Shown here: one piece after another, positions 39,101 through 48,089 of the stretch
Position numbering within the stretch: position 1 is the first letter of the stretch
Layout: every line of letters begins with the position of its first letter
NCBI GenBank assembly: GCA_030141605.1
Contig: JAQGDQ010000388.1
Location: 124,001 to 188,000 of the forward strand
DNA from: Tubiluchus corallicola
Lineage: Eukaryota > Priapulida > Priapulimorpha > Priapulimorphida > Tubiluchidae
DNA: 64,000 nt
Reading direction: 5' to 3'
Notes under the pieces: model-generated
What the model saw: the letters and a program-made list of their open reading frames with translations, nothing else
Database searches by the model: none
Told to the model about the DNA's origin: nothing
Position numbers and translations under genes: made by a program

Positions 39101-39612
39101 TTACCGACCTGTACGTTTCATTATTGACAAGTTATAATAGTCATAAGCAGTTGCAAAAACAGCCACAGCAACTATAATGAAGGTACCTTCAATATAAATA
39201 ACCATGATGATGGAATCTGACCAAATCACTGTTAAGTGTTATAACAATACTGCCTAAACAGTTAGTAGGTAAGAATAACAATTAGTATTGGAGTACCTCA
39301 GATATCACATTATTAGCTATTTACAAAAATGATAAAATTCTGCATCAACTAAGCATTATTATTACGACCCATCATACTTCACTAGTACTAGTAAGTGGTA
39401 GTACATAAGTGTTAAGTAAATAAAATAAGAACAGAAAAGATAGCCAATCACGATAGCAAGATAAAATTAATATAACAACATGCAGACACTGCACAAACAC
39501 GGTGCAGAACATATTCGTTCAATAAAAGTATTTGTACCTGTAAGGCAGGCCAACAATCGAAGACTTTTTCGATAGCATCGTGAAATACTCGACTAGAACT
39601 GGTGGCTGCCAT
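33042..39612 (-). CDS. TSR2: TSR2, eS26 ribosomal-protein chaperone (pre-rRNA-processing protein TSR2)
   Basis: Six exons on the minus strand: 39612-39538, 37704-37614, 37123-37032, 36130-35987, 34176-34101 and 33118-33042. All junctions close, giving 184 aa (human TSR2 is 191). The N terminus has FDCWPALQ and, across the first intron, MAVEQGFGG, the signature WPALQxAVExGFGG. Exon 3 encodes ILNNEFDTVIEDG, matching the human NEFDTVxEDG block. Exons 5-6 form the acidic tail, and the C terminus ends GWTLVTHKKRK, the family's DGWTxV-basic ending. TSR2 binds eS26 (RPS26), shields it from aggregation and delivers it to the assembling 40S subunit. Introns host a TIR element and two dispersed repeats. 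The gene converges on CNBP; upstream are a dispersed repeat and the LTR element. It appears complete with no frame damage. Confidence 0.94.
33561..33742 (+). repeat. dispersed repeat family B, copy 1
   Basis: Matches 55743-55950 in the same orientation, sharing GATCTATATATCAAAC and the CCCAACGGGA context through ATTTCTGGA. Lies in the last TSR2 intron. Class unknown; no coding content. Confidence 0.8.
34101..34176 (-). CDS. TSR2: TSR2 exon 5 (acidic tail)
   Basis: Acceptor TTTTGCAG, donor GTGAAA, 76 bp, phase 0/1. Begins DESSESEEEQ. Confidence 0.87.
34440..34725 (+). repeat. dispersed repeat family C, copy 1 (3' half)
   Basis: Diverged but collinear with 56818-57120, sharing TTATTGACAAAATA, GTGTGCTA and AAAATGGCTGC in order. 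Lies in TSR2 intron 4. Class unknown. Confidence 0.75.
35987..36130 (-). CDS. TSR2: TSR2 exon 4
   Basis: Acceptor TTTTGCAG, donor GTATTA, 144 bp, phase 0/0. Alpha-helical segment beginning TSELLNHYF. Confidence 0.88.
36287..36909 (-). mobile_element. TA-flanked pogo/jerky-like mini-transposon in TSR2 intron
   Basis: The left terminus CCGTATTTTCCCATGTATAA and the complement of the right terminus CCGTATTTTCCCGTGTATAA extend through GAGACCC as inverted repeats of about 27 bp; TA flanks each end. The element is 623 bp. A repeat of the GTATAAGAGACCCC core lies inside each end. On the minus strand it carries a 38-codon open frame that looks like the two ends of a longer transposase joined together. 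The TA target and the acidic C terminus point to the Tc1/mariner/pogo group; exact family not assigned. Confidence 0.88.
36384..36500 (-). pseudogene. mini-ORF: transposase N terminus fused to its C terminus
   Basis: An ATG-to-TAA frame of 38 codons. It begins MPEIKKRASYPANFKLK, the opening typical of pogo/jerky-type helix-turn-helix domains (K-x-S-Y-x-x-x-F-K-L-K), then passes directly into GLTPVDIFDESDEEFNDFYD, an acidic ending typical of the same transposases. The helix-turn-helix body and the DDE catalytic core are absent. The fused frame is intact, so either the deletion happened to be in frame or it has been retained. Assignment rests on motif recognition. Confidence 0.65.
37032..37123 (-). 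CDS. TSR2: TSR2 exon 3
   Basis: Acceptor TTTTCAG, donor GTGAAC, 92 bp, phase 1/0. Contains the conserved EILNNEFDTVIEDG block. Confidence 0.93.
37614..37704 (-). CDS. TSR2: TSR2 exon 2
   Basis: Acceptor TTTCCAG, donor G|GTAGC, 91 bp, phase 0/1. Encodes MAVEQGFGGVYSKDKAVW and onward. Confidence 0.92.
39538..39612 (-). CDS. TSR2: TSR2 exon 1
   Basis: ATG at 39612-39610 begins MAATSSSRVF; 25 codons ending WPALQ before GTACAA. Phase 0. Confidence 0.92.
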
Positions 39613-40078
39613 ATTGTGCAACAAAAACAATATGGGACAACTTATTTGTCGTGTAAAGTCTCTGCACTCTCTAATCTCTATCACTTTGTCATTGATAGCT
39701 TCTGGTTTCTGTAAACTGGCCTGTTTCACTCATTTATTTTTATTTTAATTATAAATTACAAAAATAATCATTGTTATAAAAATGGTTTCCATGCATTTAG
39801 ACATAAATACATGATTTCTCGCTTTGTAAACGATGAATAATGGACACTGCAATTCCGATTAACTTGCTATAGTGATTAGTAAGGTTGTAGACGTCAGACC
39901 TGATATAAATTAAATTAAAATAAAAACATAAAATGACGATCCACAAACAAATACTGACTCATTGACTACTGACTAACTGGCTCACTGACTGGCTTTGACC
40001 ATCAGAAAACAATGAGCTACACCAAGTCATCGTAACTATACTACTACAGCGCATTTATTACACAAGCTGCGCGTTTTG
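39613..40078. promoter_or_regulatory. TSR2: TSR2 upstream region
   Basis: Immediate 5' flank of the TSR2 ATG. AT-rich, with no TATA box or other clear core element. It ends where dispersed repeat family D begins. Confidence 0.3.
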
Positions 40079-40595
40079 GCTGTTCTACAACCTTTGTTGC
40101 TGTATTGGACATAAGCACATGATGCCTCCTTGTGTTTGTTTTGTTTTTTGCAAAATTCGGCTATTGATCGACAGATGTGCTAGGACAGGAACTAGTCCAT
40201 TAGCCTCATTTTGGAGACAGGATAGGAAGGAAGTCATTTTTGTTCAGTACTTCATGTCGTTTTATAACAACATGTCAGTCGAGTTCTCTTTAGCAAGTTA
40301 GTAAGATGCAGCAAAGATGTAAGTTTGATTTCTTCGTTTTTCGTCATATTACTACTCATTTTCATTATTACAATTAATTAATTTTTTGACATTGGATTAT
40401 CAAAAACTGTTTTAATTTGCTTCAGATAAAACGAGGTCAAGCCGCACATAATATGTCAGTCAGTCAGTCAAGTATGTCATGATATGATAGTGATTCTGGA
40501 ATATGACGATGATTATTTTGGACAATAAAAAATCATGAATTACGTCTAAAAGACTGTTGGACTTGAATTTAGTGCATGTCGTGCACAGTTGCACA
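40079..40595 (+). repeat. dispersed repeat family D, copy 1
   Basis: Collinear, diverged copy of 59361-59867 in the same orientation, including TGCCTCCTTGTGTTTGTTTT, GTCAGTCAGTCAG and AAAAGACTGTTGGACTTG. No clear terminal repeats or coding capacity. It lies between TSR2 and the LTR element. Confidence 0.88.
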
Positions 40596-40702
40596 GTAAT
40601 AATAGCCGGGTGCTAGTTCTAGTAGTCAAGTCTTATGTCAAGATAAATCTTTTATCATTTCGTTGGATACATAAATTTGCCTTTAAATGTCACCAACGTG
40701 AC

Positions 40703-41641
40703 TGTAACGTGCCGAGGGTTATTTGGTTTAAAACAAAATAACTACTGCCACTATTGTAACGTTTTGTAACCTATAACGCTATTACATTCCTAATTTTTAT
40801 ATAACGATCAGGAAAATATACCACATGTATTTTCACGGGTTCGTCTGCTGTTTTTTTAAGGCTGTTTAGTTAAAAACAAAACAAGATGAAACAAATTTTA
40901 AAGCTATAATTATTACAAAAGAAGAGTATAACAACAAGTCAACAATAAGAGCTCAAAAATTACTATTAGTGGCTTGCTGTGAAAACCCCCAAGGAAAGAT
41001 GAGGATAGGAAAATGAATGCGCATAACTTATCTGAATGTTCATGACGATGTTGTGCACAACTTGACGATCGTCCCACAATGACAACGCTGACGCCGGCAA
41101 TATGACAATCCTCCATGAGCCATAACAATGCAGATGACGACAGCTAATCCACAGCATCCAGCAACCCTCTTGTAGTCTACAACACGAACGTACCAACAGC
41201 TGACTGGAATGGAATAACATCACACTTCTGTGGCTTGACCAGCTCTTCAAACCATGCAACAGCAACGAGACTGAGAAAGACAGGCTATACAACAGGAACA
41301 CTGTCCTTTTGGCCAAAACAACACTTAGCTCAGCTCTCCATGGTAAAGAAGTTACATCACAGATCGTGTACCAGCCTTTCCAGACGAATACGTTAACTAC
41401 AGGTATACTGGAACATGCCCACTGGTCAGACCAACAACTAAAGTCTGTACCAGTGAAAAATATCAACTCAACTGTCCAGAACAGGTATTTCTTTTTCTGC
41501 ATAAGCAAACGAAGCACTCCAACAGGTAAGTACAAACCATTTTAACTGACAGGGGTGAGGAGATGATGAAATTGAAAGAACACATACAGCAATGCAAGCC
41601 AAGCAAGCCATTTACTATCAAAATTAGCAACATGCACCTCA
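40703..41641 (-). repeat. 3' LTR of the Gmr1-like element
   Basis: In element sense starts TGAGGTGC and ends CGTTACA. Nearly identical to 47152-48089. Open frames inside it are incidental. Confidence 0.93.
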
Positions 41642-41660
41642 CAATACCCCCCTCCAAGTA
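41642..41660 (-). other. polypurine tract of the Gmr1-like element
   Basis: In element sense TTGGAGGGGGGTATTG directly abuts the TGAGGTG start of the 3' LTR, the expected place for plus-strand priming. Confidence 0.75.
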
Positions 41661-42173
41661 AACTCGGATATCTGAAATTTTCAAATGAAGTTCCGAGTAC
41701 AATAGATCATTTAGCAAACAATACACACAAAAAACATTATCAAAATGACACAATAACATAATTAGCAAAATGTCACAATCAAAATGATCAACAAAATATC
41801 ATAATAATCAACACGTTTAGCGAACTTGCATAAAAATATGCAGCTCATTGATCATATACAACATGTTAAGCAATACTACTAAAAGAACAAACCAGCACAG
41901 TTAGCAAAAACAATCTAAAAGGAAGAGAATTCGGCCGTTAACTCATCAACCTTTCAATCCATCCTGGGAAAACCAAAGCAGGCCTAACAAAATAATTATG
42001 CAAAAACAACAATAGAGCACAAATGGCAAAATGATCATACACTGTGCATAAATAATATTTGATTCAAAACATACAAATCAACATTAGCCAAAAAATTAAG
42101 CAAATCTCTGAGGGAAATACTATGCATTCATTAACGCTTTTTAGAAAAGGTTTTCCTTTAACTTAGGAAATCT

Positions 42174-42635
42174 TTAGAACCTGGAGAGCGCATCAGCTAC
42201 TCTGTTATCAGTACCTTTAACAGATTCAACTCTGTAGCTATATTCGCTCAAAATAAGGCTCCATCTACATAACCTACGATTATTTCTTTTGATTTTTGGC
42301 AAAGCCAATAGAGAACGCTGATCCGTTCTCAATACAAAAGTAACTGCTTCAAGATAAAATTTCAATTTTTCGATACAAAAAATTATTGCAAGCAGCTCTA
42401 TTTCAACTGCGCTGTAGTTGCGCTCAGCAGGAGTCAGTTTACGACTGACATACATGATTGGGACTTCTCCTAAGTCACCCTGAATCTGGGATAGTACACC
42501 CCCAAGGCCAATCAGACTTGCATCTGTGGTTAGTATGAATTCTAGGGAAAAGTCTGGAGAGTGAAGTACAGAGTCAGATGTTATAGCATCACGTAAAGCA
42601 ACAAAACTCTCCTCACACGCATCATCCCATTCGAC
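42174..42635 (-). pseudogene. RT C-terminal remnant and RNase H of the Gmr1-like element
   Basis: Open frame of 153 codons without its own start. It opens EWDDACEESFVALRDA, the RT thumb/connection region, then RNase H with FILTTDASLIGLGGVLSQ, YSAVEIELLAI, LRTDQRSL and TDNRVADALSRF, carrying the family's acidic residues D, E, D and D. It is in a different frame from the preceding integrase ORF and overlaps its last codons. The YxDD palm is absent. RNase H would degrade the RNA strand during reverse transcription. Confidence 0.9.
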
Positions 42636-45600
42636 TTACTGTACGCACCTCTTCTAAAGACTGTGTAGCCACAGCTAAGGGGGGAAAAGCATAATCAGGA
42701 AGTTGTCCAACCTCAGAAGGACTGAGTTCCCTATCATACACAAGAACTTCATTGTTATCAGGGTTACTGCCTACACACACATCACAAATGTCATCATCAT
42801 CAGTGACAGCAGAACTAAAACAACATTGACTAACACGACCATTATAGAGAATTAACTGCTCCTCACGATCATGGTAAGGTTTCAACAAGTTAATATGGAA
42901 TGATCGAATTTTTCTCTTTCTGCCTGTTCCACCCATATCAATTTTGTAGTTCACATCTGATATCTTATCGGTTACAACATAGGGACCTCTATGACCACGA
43001 TTAAGTTTACCAGGTTTTGCTGGTTTAAGAAGCATGACTTTCTGGCCAACCTCTAGAGTTCGTGCACTAGCCATATTATTAAACCATTTCTCTTGAGCTA
43101 TTTTAGCATCATGTAAGGCAGAATGGGCATTATCTGTTGCCTCTTGAATTGAGTTTATAATTTTACTAACGTATTCATCAATTGATTCAGTATTGGCAGG
43201 AAGTGCAAATCCCTGTGTTTCTCTGTAAGCAGCAAGGGGACCACGTACTTTGAATCCAAAAACAAGCTCATTTGGTGAATAACCAAGACTTTCTTGCACA
43301 ACTTCTCTATATGCAAACAACAGCATTGGAATCATTTCATCCCAAGGAATAGGGTGCTTTTCATGCAAGAGTTTCAAGATTGAATGTTTCAAAGTTTGAT
43401 TATAACGCTCTACCAAACCATTAGCTTGAGCATGATATGGGCTGGTTGTAATACCTTTGACACCAAGTGTTTTTTCCAGATCTCTAAGCATCTGGGATGT
43501 AAACTGGGTACCTTTGTCAGTAATAATCTGTCTTGGGATACCATACCGACTGATGAACTGAAGTAAAGCTTTTACAACTGTGGTCGTTTCAATATTAGAA
43601 AGAGGATAGCAATCCGGATACCTTGTAGCATGGTCAACAATTACTAATGCGTACCGATTGCCACTAGGTGTCCGAGAAGTGCCTAAGGGTCCAATAAGGT
43701 CCATACCAATAGTGTGAAATGGAACTGAAGGGATTGGAAGGGGTCTTAATCTAGCACGTTCAGAAGTTTTTACACGTGAAGACTTTTGACAAGGAAGGCA
43801 AGTTTTGCAGTATTGCTGCACAGTGCGCTTCAGGTGAGGCCAGGTATATTCTGCCAAAATTCGGTGTAAAGTTTTCTTTACTCCCATGTGACCAGCTAAT
43901 GGATTATCATGGGCCAAGTGCAAAATTTCACGACGTCTACATTTAGGTACTACCAATAACTCATGTGGTGTATCACCACGTCGCTCACGACCCAAGTAAA
44001 ATAGCACATCGTCACGTATGTAATACCCTTTACCAACAGCTTGTGCCTCAGCTTCCGTACCAGCACGATCACGGATATTACGTAAAGATATATCGTCCTT
44101 TTGTTCCTGTATGAGTTTTTGCCTATTAGATTCTAGAAGCTTCTGATAATCCAAAGTGTTTTTTTCTACTTGATGAGAATGGGGTGCAGCATCCATTTGG
44201 AGTTTATCTTCAAGCTCCCTTTCACGCCTTGTTTCAGCTTCTATGCGTGCTATTTGAGACCTTGTTGCAACATAGGTAGGCTGTGGATTTCGGCCCATGG
44301 AAACAGACTGCCCAGGATCTGACTCGGATACAGATTGATCACAGAGTAGAGCATCAGGCAATTTATTTGAAGAACTAGGAAAAGGTTCATAAGCTGTTTC
44401 GATATCATTACCAAGAAGCAAGAATGGGATCGGGGCAGTGTTAGAAATGCACACAGTTAACCAACCAGAAATACGGTCACTCTCTACAACTACTTTGGCA
44501 AGTTGGTAGCTTTTAACATCACCATGTATGCATCGTATTTTAGCGGAAGTGCCTGGTATTGTTTGTCTTGGATGAACAAACTTAGAATGCAAAATGGACA
44601 TATGTGCACCACTGTCTCTTTGGCATGTAAGGTCATAACCATTGACACGAACAGGGAAACAAAATGGTTTAGTATGTGCAGGTATTTTGTTATCATCATT
44701 TACACATTGATCAGAGGAGCTAATGGAATCAGTATTCTCTCTTATACCCACATATTGGCGAGCTGCTCTATCAGGTTGTTTCTCTAATGTAGGTTTGTTT
44801 TTAGAATAATTTTTATTCTGAAGAGGCTCACTCCTACTCTGAGGAAACTTTGCTTGAGCACAGTCAGCCCTTCTATGGCCCCAAAGGCCACAAGTAAAAC
44901 AACGAATATTACTGTCGGAACCTTTAATAAAAGTATTTGTATTTTGTTTATTGTCACCATTTTTCTCTTGAAATTGCAAGCCTTTGGCTCTATACTGGTT
45001 TCTGAAAGAAAATATCTTGTTACTCCTAGCTGCCAAATAACGGTCAGCACATTCAGCCATATGTTCATAGCTGCCCTGTTCAATAGTACGCAAATGAATG
45101 GACATTTCCGGGGGCATAGAATTAAAAATCTGTTCAAGAGCAATCTGTTGGACAACCAACTTGAGAGTGTTTGCTCCAACAGCATTGAGCCAGTCATGAG
45201 CACATTTTTCCACTCTCACAAAGAACTGCCTGTAAGTTTCATCAGGTTGGCGTTTTAAAGTACGGAATCTTTCTCGGTAAGTGTCACTACTTAAAACATA
45301 AGTGTCAATCAAGGCTTTCTTAACAAAACCATAGTTTCGCATTTCAGACACTGGACATTGCTGATAACATATTGCAGCACGACCTGATAAACTCGGTGCT
45401 AGGTTTGCCATATAATCAGTTTCATTAATACCATTGCTTATCATAGCTGCTTCAAAATACTCGAGATAAGAATGGATCGAATCTTTTGCTTCAGAAAAAT
45501 TCCGAATCTTTACACGAGGGAGTCTGGAGGACTGTGCACTATCAAGTGCATTAGTGGAAGTAGCAGAAGGACCAAGAGCTGCCGACTGGTGGCGTGCTCT

Positions 45601-46242
45601 TTCACAGTTCAATTGTGCCACAGCGATCCTTTCTTGTGCCTGCAACAGCTGAATCATAACATCTTTTCTGTCTTTTTCTGGTACCATAGAAACCTCTTTT
45701 AAAGTTGGTAACTGAATGGGCGATTGACCTGTTGAGGACAGTTCTTGGTGTTTGGAAACACCCTGTACATTTTCATGTGATGTGGTCTGGACGAAAGAAG
45801 GACCTAGCCCGCCAGCAACATTTGACAACAACGCTGCTGGGTTAGAAAATTGTGAAGTTGGTAGAAGCCATGGCTGTTCAAAGCCAGAGCCCTCAACTTG
45901 TTGAGTGACACCCTCCATATCATTAGTGTTAACAGTTAAACCTTCTGGTTTCAACACCTTACTGCGAACTGATTGCTCCGACACAACAGTAGATTCATCT
46001 TTACTCTCTGTTGTAACTTGTTCATCAACATTTAAAGTTTGGCCAATAGCTGCATTGTTAGGTAAAGCATCACCATTATTCATATTCTCTGTGGTTTGAT
46101 GTCCTAAAACTCTATGTATCATGTCATCTTTTAATGTGGAAGTTGGAACTTTGTCCCCATATTCCTTTAATATTTCTTGTAATTCAGATTTTGTAAAACT
46201 AGACAATTCTTCTAATGTGTATTGTTTGATTTTCCCTGACAT
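42622..46242 (-). CDS. Gag-protease-integrase polyprotein of the Gmr1-like element (truncated before RT)
   Basis: A 1206-codon ORF from an ATG at 46242. Residues 8-46 resemble a SAP-like helix-extended-helix motif. Residues 250-405 are capsid; 320-405 resemble the SCAN domain (YRERFR, LEQIFNSMPPE, ADRYLAAR). A CCHC knuckle lies at C448, C451, H456 and C461. The aspartic protease has DSG at 543-545 and a LLGND flap-side motif near 609. Integrase follows with a zinc-binding H/C region (H778, H785, C815, C818) and catalytic D848, D909 and E945, a D,D35E spacing. The tail (about 1065-1120) resembles an integrase C-terminal GPY/F-type module (GPYVV). The last residues (TVSRMG) come from the deletion junction. 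The protein would make particles and integrase but no RT. Confidence 0.93.
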   Translation of the reverse strand: MSGKIKQYTLEELSSFTKSELQEILKEYGDKVPTSTLKDDMIHRVLGHQTTENMNNGDALPNNAAIGQTLNVDEQVTTESKDESTVVSEQSVRSKVLKPEGLTVNTNDMEGVTQQVEGSGFEQPWLLPTSQFSNPAALLSNVAGGLGPSFVQTTSHENVQGVSKHQELSSTGQSPIQLPTLKEVSMVPEKDRKDVMIQLLQAQERIAVAQLNCERARHQSAALGPSATSTNALDSAQSSRLPRVKIRNFSEAKDSIHSYLEYFEAAMISNGINETDYMANLAPSLSGRAAICYQQCPVSEMRNYGFVKKALIDTYVLSSDTYRERFRTLKRQPDETYRQFFVRVEKCAHDWLNAVGANTLKLVVQQIALEQIFNSMPPEMSIHLRTIEQGSYEHMAECADRYLAARSNKIFSFRNQYRAKGLQFQEKNGDNKQNTNTFIKGSDSNIRCFTCGLWGHRRADCAQAKFPQSRSEPLQNKNYSKNKPTLEKQPDRAARQYVGIRENTDSISSSDQCVNDDNKIPAHTKPFCFPVRVNGYDLTCQRDSGAHMSILHSKFVHPRQTIPGTSAKIRCIHGDVKSYQLAKVVVESDRISGWLTVCISNTAPIPFLLLGNDIETAYEPFPSSSNKLPDALLCDQSVSESDPGQSVSMGRNPQPTYVATRSQIARIEAETRRERELEDKLQMDAAPHSHQVEKNTLDYQKLLESNRQKLIQEQKDDISLRNIRDRAGTEAEAQAVGKGYYIRDDVLFYLGRERRGDTPHELLVVPKCRRREILHLAHDNPLAGHMGVKKTLHRILAEYTWPHLKRTVQQYCKTCLPCQKSSRVKTSERARLRPLPIPSVPFHTIGMDLIGPLGTSRTPSGNRYALVIVDHATRYPDCYPLSNIETTTVVKALLQFISRYGIPRQIITDKGTQFTSQMLRDLEKTLGVKGITTSPYHAQANGLVERYNQTLKHSILKLLHEKHPIPWDEMIPMLLFAYREVVQESLGYSPNELVFGFKVRGPLAAYRETQGFALPANTESIDEYVSKIINSIQEATDNAHSALHDAKIAQEKWFNNMASARTLEVGQKVMLLKPAKPGKLNRGHRGPYVVTDKISDVNYKIDMGGTGRKRKIRSFHINLLKPYHDREEQLILYNGRVSQCCFSSAVTDDDDICDVCVGSNPDNNEVLVYDRELSPSEVGQLPDYAFPPLAVATQSLEEVRTVSRMG

Positions 46243-46309
46243 ATTTATACTTGTACCATAGATTCAATATTTCAAATTGAAAAGAAAATTGTAAAATTTT
46301 TTGTAAATT

Positions 46310-46565
46310 TTTTCCCACCTTGTACAAGTTTAATTTTATGTAATTAAATTTTCGAGCCACCCTGTACTATGATAATTAAAGTCGCACATTTGTTTATATA
46401 TCGAGTTTGTGGACCACCCTGTACAAATCTATTACTGATAAAATGTGATCACCCTGTAAAGTTTCTTAGCAGGCAAATGTGGGCCACCCTGATCAAATTT
46501 ATTACATTTAAAATGTGACCAACCTGTAAACGTTTTAGCAGGTGAATTGCGAACCAACTGTACTA
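46310..46565 (-). repeat. degenerate array in the retroelement leader
   Basis: Seven diverged copies of a core like ACCACCCTGTACAAA (plus strand) recur at 46316, 46357, 46413, 46448, 46483, 46516 and 46551, mostly about 35 bp apart. They lie in the leader just upstream of the gag start. May be an enhancer, a packaging region or plain replication slippage. Confidence 0.75.
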
Positions 46566-47133
46566 GTTTACACTTGATTTGTGTTCAGGGTAATTTGCTT
46601 TAAGCAGCTGTGTAAAGCTCTACATAAACCAAAACATTTTAAATTATTATTGCACACGGTTATCAGTCTATACAAGAGCTCGGTTATTTCTCAGCAAACT
46701 GTAAAGTCAAGGTTAACGGCTGTGAAATTATTCTGAGAATTCTATCCCACAGCGCATAGCATATAACGTACAACGCTGTTGAATAAAGAGCTTCCGTTAG
46801 TTGGAAAAATTTTCCACTCTTGAGTTTAAACTGTATACAGGTATTGGCAACTACCAGAAAATCAATGCTAATATTAACGTGAAAACACCCCTATAAAAAT
46901 ATTACAGCTCAATCTAGCTGTTGAATTACCGTGCGCTCTTCATGTCTTCGAAAATGGGTCAACGCAGGTACAAGTCTGCTTATGAACGACCACACAATTT
47001 AAATAAACTGGCTTCTTTACACCAAACAGAAAGTATCACATTAGGGGAAATAATTATCTGATGAAAATATAACAAATTAGCAACATGAAGTGTTTACACT
47101 AAACACCTAAAAAAACTAGTGAGCAGATTTCTC

Positions 47134-47151
47134 CTAAAACGCTGCCACCAT
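47134..47151 (-). other. primer-binding site, tRNA-Leu type
   Basis: One base inside the 5' LTR, element sense TGGTGGCAGCG. This is the exact complement of CGCTGCCACCA, the 3' end of animal tRNA-Leu of the AAG/UAG group with CCA added. The match stops after 11 nt. Confidence 0.7.
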
Positions 47152-48089
47152 TGTAACGTGCCGAGGGTTATTTGGTTTAAAACAAAATAACTACTGCCAC
47201 TATTGTAACGTTTTGTAACCTATAACGCTATTACATTCCTAATTTTTATATAACGATCAGGAAAATATACCACATGTATTTTCACGGGTTCGTCTGCTGT
47301 TTTTTTAAGGCTGTTTAGTTAAAAACAAAACAAGATGAAACATAAATTTTAAAGCTATAATTATTACAAAAGAAGAGTACAACAACAAGTCAACAATAAG
47401 AGCTCAAAATTACTATTAGTGGCTTGCTGTGAAAGCCCCCAAGGAAAGAAGAGGATAGGAAAAATGAATGCGCATAACTTATCTGAATGTTCATGACGAC
47501 GTTGTGCACAACTTGACGATCGTCCCACAATGACAACGCCGACGCCGGCAACATGACAATCCTCCATGAGCCATAACAATGCAGATGACGATAGCTAATC
47601 CACAGCATCCAGCAACCCTCTTGTAGTCTACAACACGAACGTACCAACAGCTGACTGGAATGGAATAACATCACACTTCTGTGGCTTGACCAGCTCTTCA
47701 AACCATGCAACAGCAACAAGACTGAGAAAGACAGGCTATACAACAGGAACACTGTCCTTTTGGCCAAAACAACACAGCTCAGCTCTCCATGGTAAAGAAG
47801 TTACACCACAGATCGTGTACCAGCCTTTCCAGACGAATACGTTAACTACAGGTATACTGGAACATGCCCACTGGTCAGATCAACAACTAACGTCTGTACC
47901 AGTGAAAAGTATCCACTCAACTGTCCAGAACAGGTATTGCTTTTTCTGCATAAGCAAACGAAGCACTCCAACAGGTAAGTACAAACCATTTTAAGTGACA
48001 GGGGTGAGGAGATGATGAAATGAAAGAACACATACAGCAGTGCAAGCCAAGCAAGCCATTTACTATCAAAATTAGCAACACGCACCTCA
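47152..48089 (-). repeat. 5' LTR of the Gmr1-like element
   Basis: Direct repeat of 40703-41641; element-sense ends TG...CA. It is inserted at the edge of dispersed repeat family A. Confidence 0.93.

Larger units (their letters stand above)
40703..48089 (-). mobile_element. Gmr1-like Ty3/gypsy LTR retrotransposon, RT core deleted
   Basis: About 7.4 kb bounded by two direct repeats of about 939 bp. In element sense it reads 5' LTR, primer site, leader, gag-protease-integrase ORF, RNase H remnant, polypurine tract, 3' LTR. Integrase lies upstream of the RT/RNase H module, the copia-like order known for Gmr1-type Ty3/gypsy elements. The RT palm is missing: the ORF breaks at 42622 and resumes in another frame at the RT thumb/RNase H border. 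By eye the LTRs differ at roughly 20 positions plus several short indels, so insertion is fairly recent. The flanks (CAGAAAAG before, GTCACGTT after, in element sense) show no target-site duplication. The copy cannot be autonomous. Confidence 0.94.

Noticed and set aside
40966-41535. 189-codon frame, and its counterpart at 47.39-47.77 kb
   Set aside because: Lies wholly inside the LTRs, is disrupted by indels between the two copies and resembles no known protein.
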